From Alphaproteobacteria bacterium (GTDB lineage Bacteria > Pseudomonadota > Alphaproteobacteria > MED-G09), in NCBI GenBank assembly GCA_018658685.1, contig JABHUT010000041.1, positions 1 to 13,296 on the forward strand: a DNA stretch of 13,296 nucleotides, read 5' to 3'. The translations under genes and the position numbers were made by a program. The notes below the pieces were generated by a model, which saw nothing but the letters and a program-made list of their open reading frames with translations, was not told where the DNA came from and searched no databases. Below are positions 1-6,920 of this stretch, one piece after another; the stretch's first letter is position 1, and each line of letters opens with the position of its first letter.

Positions 1-18
1 ATTGAAATCATATAAGCT

Positions 19-456
19 TTAATCCGTTAATATAAATTTAGTTTTAAAAATATAGTCCTGCAAACACCTTCTTTGATTATTTGATAAAGGAAAAATTATA
101 GATATTAAAAATAATGTGCCAATCGGTATTACTAAAAAAAACAATATATTATAAATTAATAATTCCTTAACTTCGAGGTTTTGATTTTTATTATTCAAAA
201 AATCAATTTTCATATAGCTCATGCCAAATGTTATCCCCTTTGTACTCCCTAAGGAATACACATAATATGTTGTTAGAATAACCGGCAAAATAAATGGTAT
301 TGCTTTTTTTATTATACCAAAAGTAAAAAAACCTATAATATTTGCCATTATCCATACAATTGATGCCAAAAAAAAACAAATCAAAGCATCTAAAAGGGCT
401 GCAATTATTCTTCTTAAAAAAACTTTATCAAAATATGTAAGTTTATAATTTATCAA
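19..456 (-). CDS. RDD family small integral membrane protein
   Basis: The 145-residue product has the RDD domain pattern. Arg16 and Asp23 lie at the start of the first membrane segment (about residues 17-44), a Gly-rich GSTKGITFGM loop follows the second segment (about 52-69), and Asp134 sits in a basic RRCLQDY motif after the third segment (about 99-124). RDD proteins are inner-membrane proteins, mostly of unknown function; some have been linked to ion transport, and nothing here narrows that down. The start is TTG (minus strand, 454-456). A GGA lies six bases upstream of it, and no ATG occurs before residue 37, which would remove the first Arg/Asp pair. The gene is divergent from the phosphodiesterase gene at 591. 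Family membership is fairly sure; the role is unknown. Confidence 0.8.
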   Translation of the reverse strand: MINYKLTYFDKVFLRRIIAALLDALICFFLASIVWIMANIIGFFTFGIIKKAIPFILPVILTTYYVYSLGSTKGITFGMSYMKIDFLNNKNQNLEVKELLIYNILFFLVIPIGTLFLISIIFPLSNNQRRCLQDYIFKTKFILTD

Positions 457-475
457 TTTTTTTCCAAATTTTTTA

Positions 476-490
476 TATTCTAGCAGAATA
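476..490. repeat. Short perfect palindrome in the divergent intergenic region
   Basis: TATTCT (476-481) and AGAATA (485-490) are perfect reverse complements separated by AGC. The palindrome lies in the 134-bp gap between the two divergent genes, about 20 bases upstream of the minus-strand TTG start. It could be a small operator or a hairpin in the minus-strand leader. A TATAAT hexamer occurs at 510-515 on the plus strand, but I see no convincing -35 partner. The DNA is so AT-rich that both could be chance. Confidence 0.25.
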
Positions 491-590
491 AAGAAGAAAT
501 CTGTATATATATAATAACACTTAATGCAATAATGTGATAATTTTTTAATTTAAAGTAATCTTTTAAACATTTGATAAAAAAGGATATAAA

Positions 591-1328
591 TTGTTTTTAG
601 AAGAAAAATTTTTAGCTTTTGCACATAGAGGCGGCAATGAATTTGCTCCTGAAAACTCCTTTAGAGCATTTAAGAGTGCAGTGGATATTGGCTATAAGTA
701 TTTAGAAACTGATGTTCATCTCACAAAGGATGGTTTTTTGATAGCATTTCATGATGACACTCTAGATAGAGTTACTGACAAAAGTGGATTAATAAGAGAT
801 TTGACTCTTAGTGAGGTAAAAAAAGCAAAAATTGCCGGAACCGATGAGATTCCATTGCTCTCAGAGTTGCTTAACTCGTTTACTGATTGTTTTTTTAATA
901 TTGATTGTAAGGTAGATGAAACAGTTCAACCATTAATTAATCTTATAAACAATAAGGATTTCATTAATAGGGTTTGTATTGGTTCTTTTTCTCAGAAAAG
1001 AATTAACTTTATAAGAAAATCATTAGGGAAAGACGTTAAAACGTCAATGGGACCAGCTGAAGTTATACTGTCAAAATTTTTATCTTATACTTCCTTAGGT
1101 TATAATTTTAAATCTTCATATACCTCTATTCCAATAAAACGCTATGGAATTAACTTACTCGATGAAAGAAATATTAACTATTTAAAATCTAATAATCAAA
1201 AAGTCATTGCATGGACTATAAACGACGAAGATCAAATGAAAATGCTTATAAATATAGGAATTGATGGTATTATGACTGATAATCTAACTCTCCTAAAGAA
1301 GGTTTTAATTGAAGAAAGTCTCTGGTAA
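591..1328 (+). CDS. Glycerophosphodiester phosphodiesterase (GDPD family)
   Basis: This enzyme family hydrolyses glycerophosphodiesters, the deacylation products of phospholipids, to glycerol-3-phosphate and an alcohol. The 245-residue protein shows the GDPD signature: AHRGG with catalytic His12, PENS at 20-23, ETD with metal ligands Glu39 and Asp41, and HDD with His54. The usual metal-binding E-x-K is D-x-K here (Asp105, Lys107). AWTIND near 208 and DGIMTDN near the C terminus complete the TIM-barrel pattern. The length matches E. coli UgpQ (about 247). No signal peptide is visible, so it is probably cytoplasmic. The TTG start is preceded by AAAAGGA ending at 584, an ideal spacing of six bases, and no ATG precedes the catalytic His. 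The substrate cannot be told from sequence. Confidence 0.88.
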   Translation: MFLEEKFLAFAHRGGNEFAPENSFRAFKSAVDIGYKYLETDVHLTKDGFLIAFHDDTLDRVTDKSGLIRDLTLSEVKKAKIAGTDEIPLLSELLNSFTDCFFNIDCKVDETVQPLINLINNKDFINRVCIGSFSQKRINFIRKSLGKDVKTSMGPAEVILSKFLSYTSLGYNFKSSYTSIPIKRYGINLLDERNINYLKSNNQKVIAWTINDEDQMKMLINIGIDGIMTDNLTLLKKVLIEESLW

Positions 1329-1333
1329 AAATC

Positions 1334-1378
1334 ATACTACTTGTGTTAATTTAAAAATAAATATACAAAATGTAGTAT
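1334..1378 (+). repeat. Imperfect inverted repeat upstream of glyA
   Basis: ATACTAC (1334-1340) is the exact reverse complement of GTAGTAT (1372-1378). The stem can continue as TTGT (1341-1344) with ACAA (1365-1368) if AAT (1369-1371) bulges out, leaving a 20-base loop. It fills most of the 70-bp gap between the phosphodiesterase gene and glyA, starting five bases after the first stop codon. There is no T-run after it, so it is not a classic intrinsic terminator. It may be an operator or leader structure for the glyA operon, or chance. Confidence 0.35.
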
Positions 1379-1398
1379 AAACAATTCGAAAGTTTCTT

Positions 1399-2700
1399 AT
1401 GGATCAAAAAGTAGAAAATATCAAATCACCTGGATTTTTTTCAGATAGTTTAGATGTCGTTGATAATGAAATTAATCAAGCAATTTCTATGGAATTAGAT
1501 CGTCAACAAAAGCAAATTGAACTTATTGCATCTGAAAATATTGTTTCTAAAGCAGTTTTAGAGGCTCAAGGTTCGATAATGACCAATAAATATGCTGAAG
1601 GATACCCAGGTAGACGCTATTACGGGGGTTGTGAGCACGTTGATGTAGCAGAGAGAGTAGCTATTGAAAGAGCCTGTAAGTTATTTAATGTTAAGTATGC
1701 AAATGTTCAACCGCATTCAGGCTCTCAAGCCAATCAAGCAGTTTATACAGCATTATTAAAACCAGGCGACACAATACTAGGTATGAGTTTAGATGCAGGC
1801 GGTCATTTAACACATGGTGCAAAACCAAATCAATCAGGCAAATGGTTTAATGCAATTCAATATGGGGTTAGAAAATCAGATAACCTTATCGATATCGATG
1901 AAGTAAGGGATCTTGCAATAAAGCACAAGCCTGATTTAATTATTGCTGGTGGTTCTGCTTATCCTAGGCATATAAATTTTTCAGAGTTTAGAGAAATTGC
2001 TGACTTAGTTGGTGCATATTTATTAGTAGATATGGCTCATTTCTCAGGACTTGTTGCTGGACATTCACACCCCAGTCCTTTTCCTCACGCTCATATTGCT
2101 ACCACTACCACCCATAAGGTCCTTAGGGGGCCAAGAGGGGGTTTAATACTTACAAATGATGAGGATATTTCAAAAAAAATTAATTCAGCCATTTTTCCTG
2201 GAATTCAGGGCGGTCCATTAATGCATACAATTGCAGCTAAAGCAGTTGCTTTTGGTGAGAGTTTAAGGCCTGATTTTAGTGCTTATACAAATAACGTTGT
2301 TAATAATGCTAAAACTTTAGCATCTGTTTTGAAAAAAGATGGTTTCGATATTGTTTCTGGCGGTACTGATACTCATATAGTATTAGTAGATTTAAGGCCT
2401 AAAGGTATAAAGGGAAATATAGCAGAAGAATCTTTAGGGATGGCAGGTATTACTTGTAATAAGAACGGTGTCCCTTTTGATCCTGAGAAACCAATGATTA
2501 CATCAGGTATTCGACTAGGTTCTCCAGCTTGTACAACCAGAGGCTTTAAAGAGGCAGAATTTCTATTAATAGGCGAGTTAATTTGCGAAGTTTTAAATGC
2601 TATTTCTATGAATAACAATAATCCAGTTAAAGAAGTTGAAGAATCTGTTAAAAATAAAGTTGAGAAACTATGTAAAAAGTTTCCTATCTATAAGGTTTAA
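1399..2700 (+). CDS. glyA: Serine hydroxymethyltransferase
   Basis: This PLP enzyme interconverts serine plus tetrahydrofolate with glycine plus 5,10-methylene-tetrahydrofolate, the main source of one-carbon units. The sequence is strongly conserved: IELIASEN at 40-47, TNKYAEGYPGRRYYGG, QPHSGSQAN, the DMAHFSG motif with the PLP-contacting Asp and His, and the TTTTHK motif with the Schiff-base lysine at 240. FPGIQGGPLMH and the C-terminal GIRLGSPACTTRG folate/PLP region are intact. At 433 residues it is slightly longer than E. coli GlyA (417), with about ten extra N-terminal residues. ATG 1399 is the natural start; the Shine-Dalgarno is weak (GAAAG at 1388-1392). It heads the compact block that continues with nrdR three bases after its stop. 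Confidence 0.98.
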   Translation: MDQKVENIKSPGFFSDSLDVVDNEINQAISMELDRQQKQIELIASENIVSKAVLEAQGSIMTNKYAEGYPGRRYYGGCEHVDVAERVAIERACKLFNVKYANVQPHSGSQANQAVYTALLKPGDTILGMSLDAGGHLTHGAKPNQSGKWFNAIQYGVRKSDNLIDIDEVRDLAIKHKPDLIIAGGSAYPRHINFSEFREIADLVGAYLLVDMAHFSGLVAGHSHPSPFPHAHIATTTTHKVLRGPRGGLILTNDEDISKKINSAIFPGIQGGPLMHTIAAKAVAFGESLRPDFSAYTNNVVNNAKTLASVLKKDGFDIVSGGTDTHIVLVDLRPKGIKGNIAEESLGMAGITCNKNGVPFDPEKPMITSGIRLGSPACTTRGFKEAEFLLIGELICEVLNAISMNNNNPVKEVEESVKNKVEKLCKKFPIYKV

Positions 2701-2703
2701 TTG

Positions 2704-3177
2704 ATGCAGTGTCCTTTTTGTAATAATCAAGAAACACAAGTAAGAGATTCTAGGCCTACAGAAGAAAATTCAGCAATAAGAAGAAGAAGGCAATGCCTTG
2801 CTTGTGGTGGAAGATTTACAACCTTTGAAAGAATTCAGATGAGAGATCTAACTGTTGTTAAACGTTCTGGAAAAAGAGCACCTTTTGATAGAGATAAACT
2901 AATGAGGTCTGTGGAAATATCAGTTAGAAAAAGATCAATTGATCCTGATGTAATCGAAAGAATGGTTACAGGTATTGTCCGTCAACTAGAAAGCACTGGT
3001 GAAACAGATATACCATCAAATTTAATAGGAAGCTTAATTATGGCGGCTCTACGCGAGGTTGATATGGTTTCTTATGTAAGATTTGCATCAGTTTATAAGA
3101 ATTTTCGAGAAGTAAAAGATTTCGAAGACTTTGTTGGCGAGTTAGGTAATCCTTCGAATATTATTCATGATGATTAA
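2704..3177 (+). CDS. nrdR: Transcriptional repressor NrdR
   Basis: NrdR is a zinc-ribbon and ATP-cone repressor that senses (d)ATP and shuts off ribonucleotide reductase genes. Numbering from ATG 2704, the zinc ligands are Cys3, Cys6, Cys31 and Cys34 (CPFC and CLAC), with the basic RRRR stretch at 26-29. The ATP-cone runs from about 49 to 139 and begins with TVVKRSGKRAPFDRDKL. The 157 residues fit the family. An in-frame TTG at 2701 directly follows the glyA stop, but family members begin M-x-CPFC, so ATG 2704 is preferred, with AAGG about nine bases upstream. Its place between glyA and ribD is a widely conserved arrangement in proteobacteria. No ribonucleotide reductase gene lies in the window, so its targets are elsewhere. 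Confidence 0.96.
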   Translation: MQCPFCNNQETQVRDSRPTEENSAIRRRRQCLACGGRFTTFERIQMRDLTVVKRSGKRAPFDRDKLMRSVEISVRKRSIDPDVIERMVTGIVRQLESTGETDIPSNLIGSLIMAALREVDMVSYVRFASVYKNFREVKDFEDFVGELGNPSNIIHDD

Positions 3178-3201
3178 TTTATAGAACTAGGTAATTAAGA
3201 T

Positions 3202-4305
3202 ATGGAATTTTCCAATCATGATGACTCTTTTTTTATGAATTATGCTATTAGATTGGCTTCAAGGCATGTTGGATTAACAGGTGAAAACCCTTCAGTTGGT
3301 TGTGTTTTAGTTTCAGATAAAAAAATTATTAGCTATGGTATAACAGGGATAGGCGGCTCCCCACATGCGGAATTTGAAGCATTAAGTAAGTTAAAAAAAA
3401 TTCCCAAAGGTACAATTGCCTATGTCTCATTAGAGCCCTGTTCTCATGTTGGAAAAAATCCTGCTTGCGCTTCCTTGCTTGCGATGTCTGGTATTGCAAA
3501 GGTTGTAATAGCGACAAAAGATCCAAATCCAGTAATTAATGGTAATGGAATTGAAATATTAAAGAATGCAGGTATTAAAACGAAGCTTGGGATTTGTGAG
3601 GATTTAGCTAAGGATATTATTTATGGTTTTAGCCAAAGGGTAAATGGTTTACATCCGGAAGTTAATATAAAGGTAGCTTCTTATTCTGATGGTATTACAG
3701 TTCCTGGCGATAAAGATCCATGGATTACAAATAATTTATCTAGATCCTATGGCCATGTTTTAAGATCCAATCATGATGCAATTGTAGTTGGGGTAAATAC
3801 AGTAAAAACTGATGATCCGAATTTAGATTGCCGACTCCCAGGAATGAACCAGCGTACTCCGTTTAAAGTTATAATTGATACTAATCTTAGAACCCCCGTA
3901 AGCTCTTCATTAGTAAAAAATGCTAAGAAAAATAGTTTAATTATCTTTACTAAACTGTTGAAAAATAATAGAATTAATGAGTATAAAAATAATGGTGTTG
4001 AAGTAATTGAAGTAGAAACAGAAGATAACGGCCTTCTTAATTTGAAAAATGTTTTGGATAAACTTAGTTTAAAGGGATTTAATCGAGTTCTTATTGAAGG
4101 TGGTTCAACCTTATCCTCATCTTTTTTAGAAAATAATTTAGTAAATTTTGTATATTGGTTTAAATCAAATGAGAAAAAAGCCGAAGAGAATTTTTTGACT
4201 AACGGCGATAAAAGTTTAAATAAATTAATAAAAAGTTCTAATTTTAAAATAAAAGATAGTATAAGCCTTATGAGTAATAAATTAGAAATCTATAAAAGAG
4301 CCTAG
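3202..4305 (+). CDS. ribD: Bifunctional riboflavin biosynthesis deaminase/reductase RibD
   Basis: RibD deaminates the pyrimidine product of GTP cyclohydrolase II and then reduces its ribosyl side chain with NADPH. The N-terminal cytidine-deaminase-like domain (about 1-145) has zinc ligands His55 with catalytic Glu57 (PHAE), Cys80 (EPCSH) and Cys89. The reductase domain (about 153-367) shows the K-x-A...DG start, WIT, the SRSYGHVLRSNHDAIVVG stretch and TDDPNLDCRLPG, then an EGGSTLSSSF motif. The usual GRTPPC after EPCSH is GKNPAC here. The C-terminal 60 residues are Lys/Asn-rich and poorly conserved. The length matches the family (about 360-370). It lies 24 bp after nrdR and 9 bp before ribE, in the riboflavin operon. 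Confidence 0.95.
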   Translation: MEFSNHDDSFFMNYAIRLASRHVGLTGENPSVGCVLVSDKKIISYGITGIGGSPHAEFEALSKLKKIPKGTIAYVSLEPCSHVGKNPACASLLAMSGIAKVVIATKDPNPVINGNGIEILKNAGIKTKLGICEDLAKDIIYGFSQRVNGLHPEVNIKVASYSDGITVPGDKDPWITNNLSRSYGHVLRSNHDAIVVGVNTVKTDDPNLDCRLPGMNQRTPFKVIIDTNLRTPVSSSLVKNAKKNSLIIFTKLLKNNRINEYKNNGVEVIEVETEDNGLLNLKNVLDKLSLKGFNRVLIEGGSTLSSSFLENNLVNFVYWFKSNEKKAEENFLTNGDKSLNKLIKSSNFKIKDSISLMSNKLEIYKRA

Positions 4306-4314
4306 GAATTTCAG

Positions 4315-4911
4315 ATGTTTACAGGAATTATTACAGATGTTGGAAGTGTATTATCTATAAGCGAGGATAATAATAAGTTTAAAATTTCAACTTTATTTGA
4401 TCATTCCGATATTGATATTGGCGCGTCAATCTGTTGTTCAGGAATTTGCTTAACTGTAACAGAAAAAGATGCCCATGAAGATGGTTCCTATTTTAATGTT
4501 GATGTCTCTGATGAAACTTTATCGAGAACAACTGCAAAAAACTGGAAAAATAATAGCCTTATAAATCTCGAAAGAAGTTTAAAATTTGGCGATGAAATGG
4601 GAGGTCACCTAGTCTCTGGACATGTTGATTGTCTCTCAAAAGTTATCTCAATAAATAAAGTTGAAAATGGAAATATTTTTACAATTGAGTATCCTGATAC
4701 GTATAAAAAATTTATAGCAAGTAAAGGTTCTATTTGTTTAGATGGAATATCATTAACAGTTAATGATGTGTTTGATAATAAATTTACCGTCAATATTATT
4801 TCTCATACAGAAAATAATACTACATGGAAAGATATAAAAGAGGGCGCTAATATTAATATGGAAATCGATATTTTTGCTAGATACATATCCAGACAAATAG
4901 AAGAGAGATGA
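4315..4911 (+). CDS. ribE: Riboflavin synthase, alpha chain type
   Basis: This enzyme dismutates two 6,7-dimethyl-8-ribityllumazine molecules into riboflavin and the pyrimidinedione that RibH reuses. The 198 residues contain two lumazine-binding barrels in tandem. The first starts with MFTGIITDVG and has SGICLTVT at 42-49. The second contains GGHLVSGHVD just after residue 100 and DGISLTVND from 143, followed by a conserved EIDIFARYISRQ tail. The start is unambiguous because the family begins MFTGI. Its Shine-Dalgarno, AGGA at 4304-4307, overlaps the ribD stop codon, which suggests translational coupling. The gene is called ribC in some species and ribE in others. Confidence 0.96.
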   Translation: MFTGIITDVGSVLSISEDNNKFKISTLFDHSDIDIGASICCSGICLTVTEKDAHEDGSYFNVDVSDETLSRTTAKNWKNNSLINLERSLKFGDEMGGHLVSGHVDCLSKVISINKVENGNIFTIEYPDTYKKFIASKGSICLDGISLTVNDVFDNKFTVNIISHTENNTTWKDIKEGANINMEIDIFARYISRQIEER

Positions 4912-4914
4912 TTT

Positions 4915-6021
4915 ATGGAGAATTATATATCCCCAATCGAAGAAATAATTAAAGAAGCATCCCTAGGGAAAATGTTCATCTTAGTTGATGCTGAAGACAG
5001 AGAAAATGAAGGAGATCTTGTTATTCCAGCTGAGAATGCAGACTCTGATGCTGTTAATTTTATGGCAAAGAATGGCAGAGGTTTAATTTGTCTTACACTT
5101 ACCGAGGAAAGGGTTGAAGAGCTTGGCTTAAAGTTAATGTCATCGAATAATAAATCACGTCATGAGACTGCTTTTACTGTTTCAATTGAGGCAAAGGAAG
5201 GTGTTACAACAGGTATATCTGCAAATGATCGAGCTCTTACAATTTCTACAGCCATTTCTAGATCAAGCAAGGATACAGATTTAGTATCACCTGGACATGT
5301 TTTTCCTATAAAAGCTAGATCGGGAGGGGTTCTAGTAAGAGCTGGTCATACAGAAGCAGCTGTAGATATTTCTAAATTAGCAGGCAAGGATCCATCAGGT
5401 GTAATTTGTGAAATTATGAATGATGACGGTACAATGGCAAGATTGCCAGAACTGATAACTTTTGCAAAAAAATTCAATTTAAAGATTGGTACAATTGCAG
5501 ATTTAATTGCTTACAGAATTAATAATGATCACATAATATCAAGAATTCACGAAGAAAAAATTTCAAGTGATTTTGGTGATAATTGGCGATGCATTATTTA
5601 CCAGAATGATTTAGATAAAGTTGAACACGTTGCCCTTGTTAAAGGCCTTATAAATAAAAGTTCTGAAATTCCAGTTAGGGTTCATTCAATAAATTTATTC
5701 GAAGACCTTGTTGGGGTTAATCCTTTAAGGAAAAACTTGATTCCAAAATCAATGAAGGAGATTAATAAATTTGAAAGTGGTATCCTTATAATGGTGAGGG
5801 ATACTAATGAAGGAGCAATATCTAATCTTCTCAAGGTGCATTCTCAAAAAGAGAGCAAAAGTGCAAGTAAATTGAGGGAATATGGATTGGGTGCTCAAAT
5901 TCTAATTGATCTGGGAGTAAAGAAAATGAAATTAATCTCTGACTCCAATACGATGCCATTGAATTTGGAAGGATATGATCTTGAGATTACAAGCAGACAC
6001 CCATTAAGCGACGGTGATTAA
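4915..6021 (+). CDS. ribB: 3,4-dihydroxy-2-butanone-4-phosphate synthase with degenerate GTP cyclohydrolase II-like domain (RibBX type)
   Basis: The N-terminal half (about 1-203) is a complete DHBP synthase, which makes the four-carbon unit for RibH from ribulose-5-phosphate. It has D-x-x-DRENEGDL at 25-35, RAGHTEAAVD from 142 and GVICEIMNDDGTMAR. The second half (about 206-368) is homologous to GTP cyclohydrolase II: HVALVKG, PVRVHS at 253-258, and Y-x-LGAQILIDLG at 323-334 survive. However, the three zinc cysteines expected just after RVHS are absent (SINLFEDLVGVN instead), and the QEGRGIG catalytic region reads RDTNEGAIS. The enzyme should therefore supply only the RibB activity. This fits the RibBX variant known in proteobacteria, in which the C-terminal domain has lost cyclohydrolase function. 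Databases often mislabel such genes ribBA. It starts three bases after the ribE stop. Confidence 0.93.
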   Translation: MENYISPIEEIIKEASLGKMFILVDAEDRENEGDLVIPAENADSDAVNFMAKNGRGLICLTLTEERVEELGLKLMSSNNKSRHETAFTVSIEAKEGVTTGISANDRALTISTAISRSSKDTDLVSPGHVFPIKARSGGVLVRAGHTEAAVDISKLAGKDPSGVICEIMNDDGTMARLPELITFAKKFNLKIGTIADLIAYRINNDHIISRIHEEKISSDFGDNWRCIIYQNDLDKVEHVALVKGLINKSSEIPVRVHSINLFEDLVGVNPLRKNLIPKSMKEINKFESGILIMVRDTNEGAISNLLKVHSQKESKSASKLREYGLGAQILIDLGVKKMKLISDSNTMPLNLEGYDLEITSRHPLSDGD

Positions 6022-6022
6022 G

Positions 6023-6457
6023 ATGTTGAAAGAAAAATTAGCAATAGTTATTTCTGACTATTACGAAGATATTTCCTCTGGTTTATTAAGGGGAGCAGAA
6101 GAATACTGTAATACTAATAATTTAATTTACGATGTTTTTAAGGTCCCTGGCGCTCTTGAGATTGGCAGTGCAATTAAAATTATTTCAAACAAAGATTCTG
6201 AGACTAAATATAGAGGTTTTATTGCATTAGGTTGTGTCATTAGAGGCGAAACTAGTCATTTTGAAATTGTAATCAATGAATCATCTAGTGCTCTGACCAG
6301 CCTATCCCTTAATGACAACCTTGTAATTGGTAATGGAATTTTAACTGTTGAAAATGAAGCCCAGGCAATAGCCAGAAGTGATAATAATAAAAATAATAAA
6401 GGTTATCATGCCGCATATGCCTGTCATAGTTTAGTAAAACTAAAGGAAAATTTTTAA
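6023..6457 (+). CDS. ribH: 6,7-dimethyl-8-ribityllumazine synthase
   Basis: RibH condenses the RibD-pathway pyrimidine with 3,4-dihydroxy-2-butanone-4-phosphate to give the substrate of riboflavin synthase. Family members form pentamers or 60-mer capsids. Numbering from ATG 6023 (144 residues), the sequence shows VPGALEIG at 41-48, GCVIRGETSHFE with the catalytic His79, GNGILTVEN, QAIARS, and NKG near the C terminus. A GTG at 6014 in the same frame would overlap ribB by eight bases and add three residues. ATG 6023, one base after the ribB stop, gives the more usual N terminus and has GG eight bases upstream. Either start implies translational coupling. Confidence 0.94.
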   Translation: MLKEKLAIVISDYYEDISSGLLRGAEEYCNTNNLIYDVFKVPGALEIGSAIKIISNKDSETKYRGFIALGCVIRGETSHFEIVINESSSALTSLSLNDNLVIGNGILTVENEAQAIARSDNNKNNKGYHAAYACHSLVKLKENF

Positions 6458-6459
6458 TT

Positions 6460-6915
6460 TTGGCTAAAAGCAATCATAAAGGTAAATCAGCTGCTAGACT
6501 TTTGGGTGTTCAGATCCTCTTTGAGATGGAAATTAACGGCAAAAACACAAAAACCGTAGTTAAAAGACTTACTGAAGATTATTTAAAAGAAATATCGCAG
6601 CTAAATAAGAATGAAATCTCTGATAAAGATTATTTAATAAAAATTTTGAATGGAGTTTCTTTGAATCAAAATAAAATTGATAATGATATAAAAGAAAATC
6701 TTAATAACTGGTCTTTATCTAGAATTGATTCTGTTTCACGAGCTATTTTAAGATCTGCGTGCTTTGAAATTCATGAATGTGATGATGTGCCGCCAAGGGT
6801 AATAATTAACGAATACGTTAATATATCAAAATCATTTTTTAGTGAAAAAGAACCAAACTTTATAAATGGCATACTAGACTCTATTGCTAAAATTTACCGT
6901 AAAGATGAAATATAA
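6460..6915 (+). CDS. nusB: Transcription antitermination factor NusB
   Basis: NusB binds boxA RNA together with NusE (ribosomal protein S10) to support antitermination on rRNA operons. The 151-residue protein has the all-helical NusB pattern: a basic N terminus followed by SAARLLGVQILFEMEING, a central SRIDSVSRAILRSACFEI helix, then VPPRVIINEYVNISKSF and EPNFINGILDSIAK. The start is TTG 6460, two bases after the ribH stop, with AAGGA at 6443-6447 at a longish spacing of 12. The first ATG (residue 23) would delete a conserved helix, so TTG is preferred. Linkage of nusB directly after ribH is common in proteobacteria. Confidence 0.93.
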   Translation: MAKSNHKGKSAARLLGVQILFEMEINGKNTKTVVKRLTEDYLKEISQLNKNEISDKDYLIKILNGVSLNQNKIDNDIKENLNNWSLSRIDSVSRAILRSACFEIHECDDVPPRVIINEYVNISKSFFSEKEPNFINGILDSIAKIYRKDEI

Positions 6916-6920
6916 GAATT

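Noticed and set aside
501..520. NrdR box in the TATATATATA tract upstream of the phosphodiesterase gene
   Set aside because: It lacks the flanking ACAC and GTGT halves and a second box, and the adjacent genes are not ribonucleotide reductase genes.
2373..2618. Open reading frame antisense to glyA
   Set aside because: It lies wholly inside the conserved glyA coding sequence and resembles no protein I recognise. The same applies to antisense frames at 3329-3526, 4605-4793, 8711-8962, 10325-10531 and 12859-13068.
3178..3201. FMN riboswitch ahead of the riboflavin genes
   Set aside because: Only 24 bases separate nrdR and ribD and 70 bases precede glyA. This is too short for an RFN element, and none of its conserved boxes are visible.
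5530..6021. Functional GTP cyclohydrolase II (a true bifunctional RibBA)
   Set aside because: The zinc cysteines and the QEGRGIG catalytic motif are absent, although the frame is intact, so this is not a frameshift artefact.
6014..6025. GTG 6014 as the ribH start
   Set aside because: It adds only three residues and overlaps ribB. ATG 6023 gives the usual lumazine synthase N terminus, though the GTG cannot be excluded.
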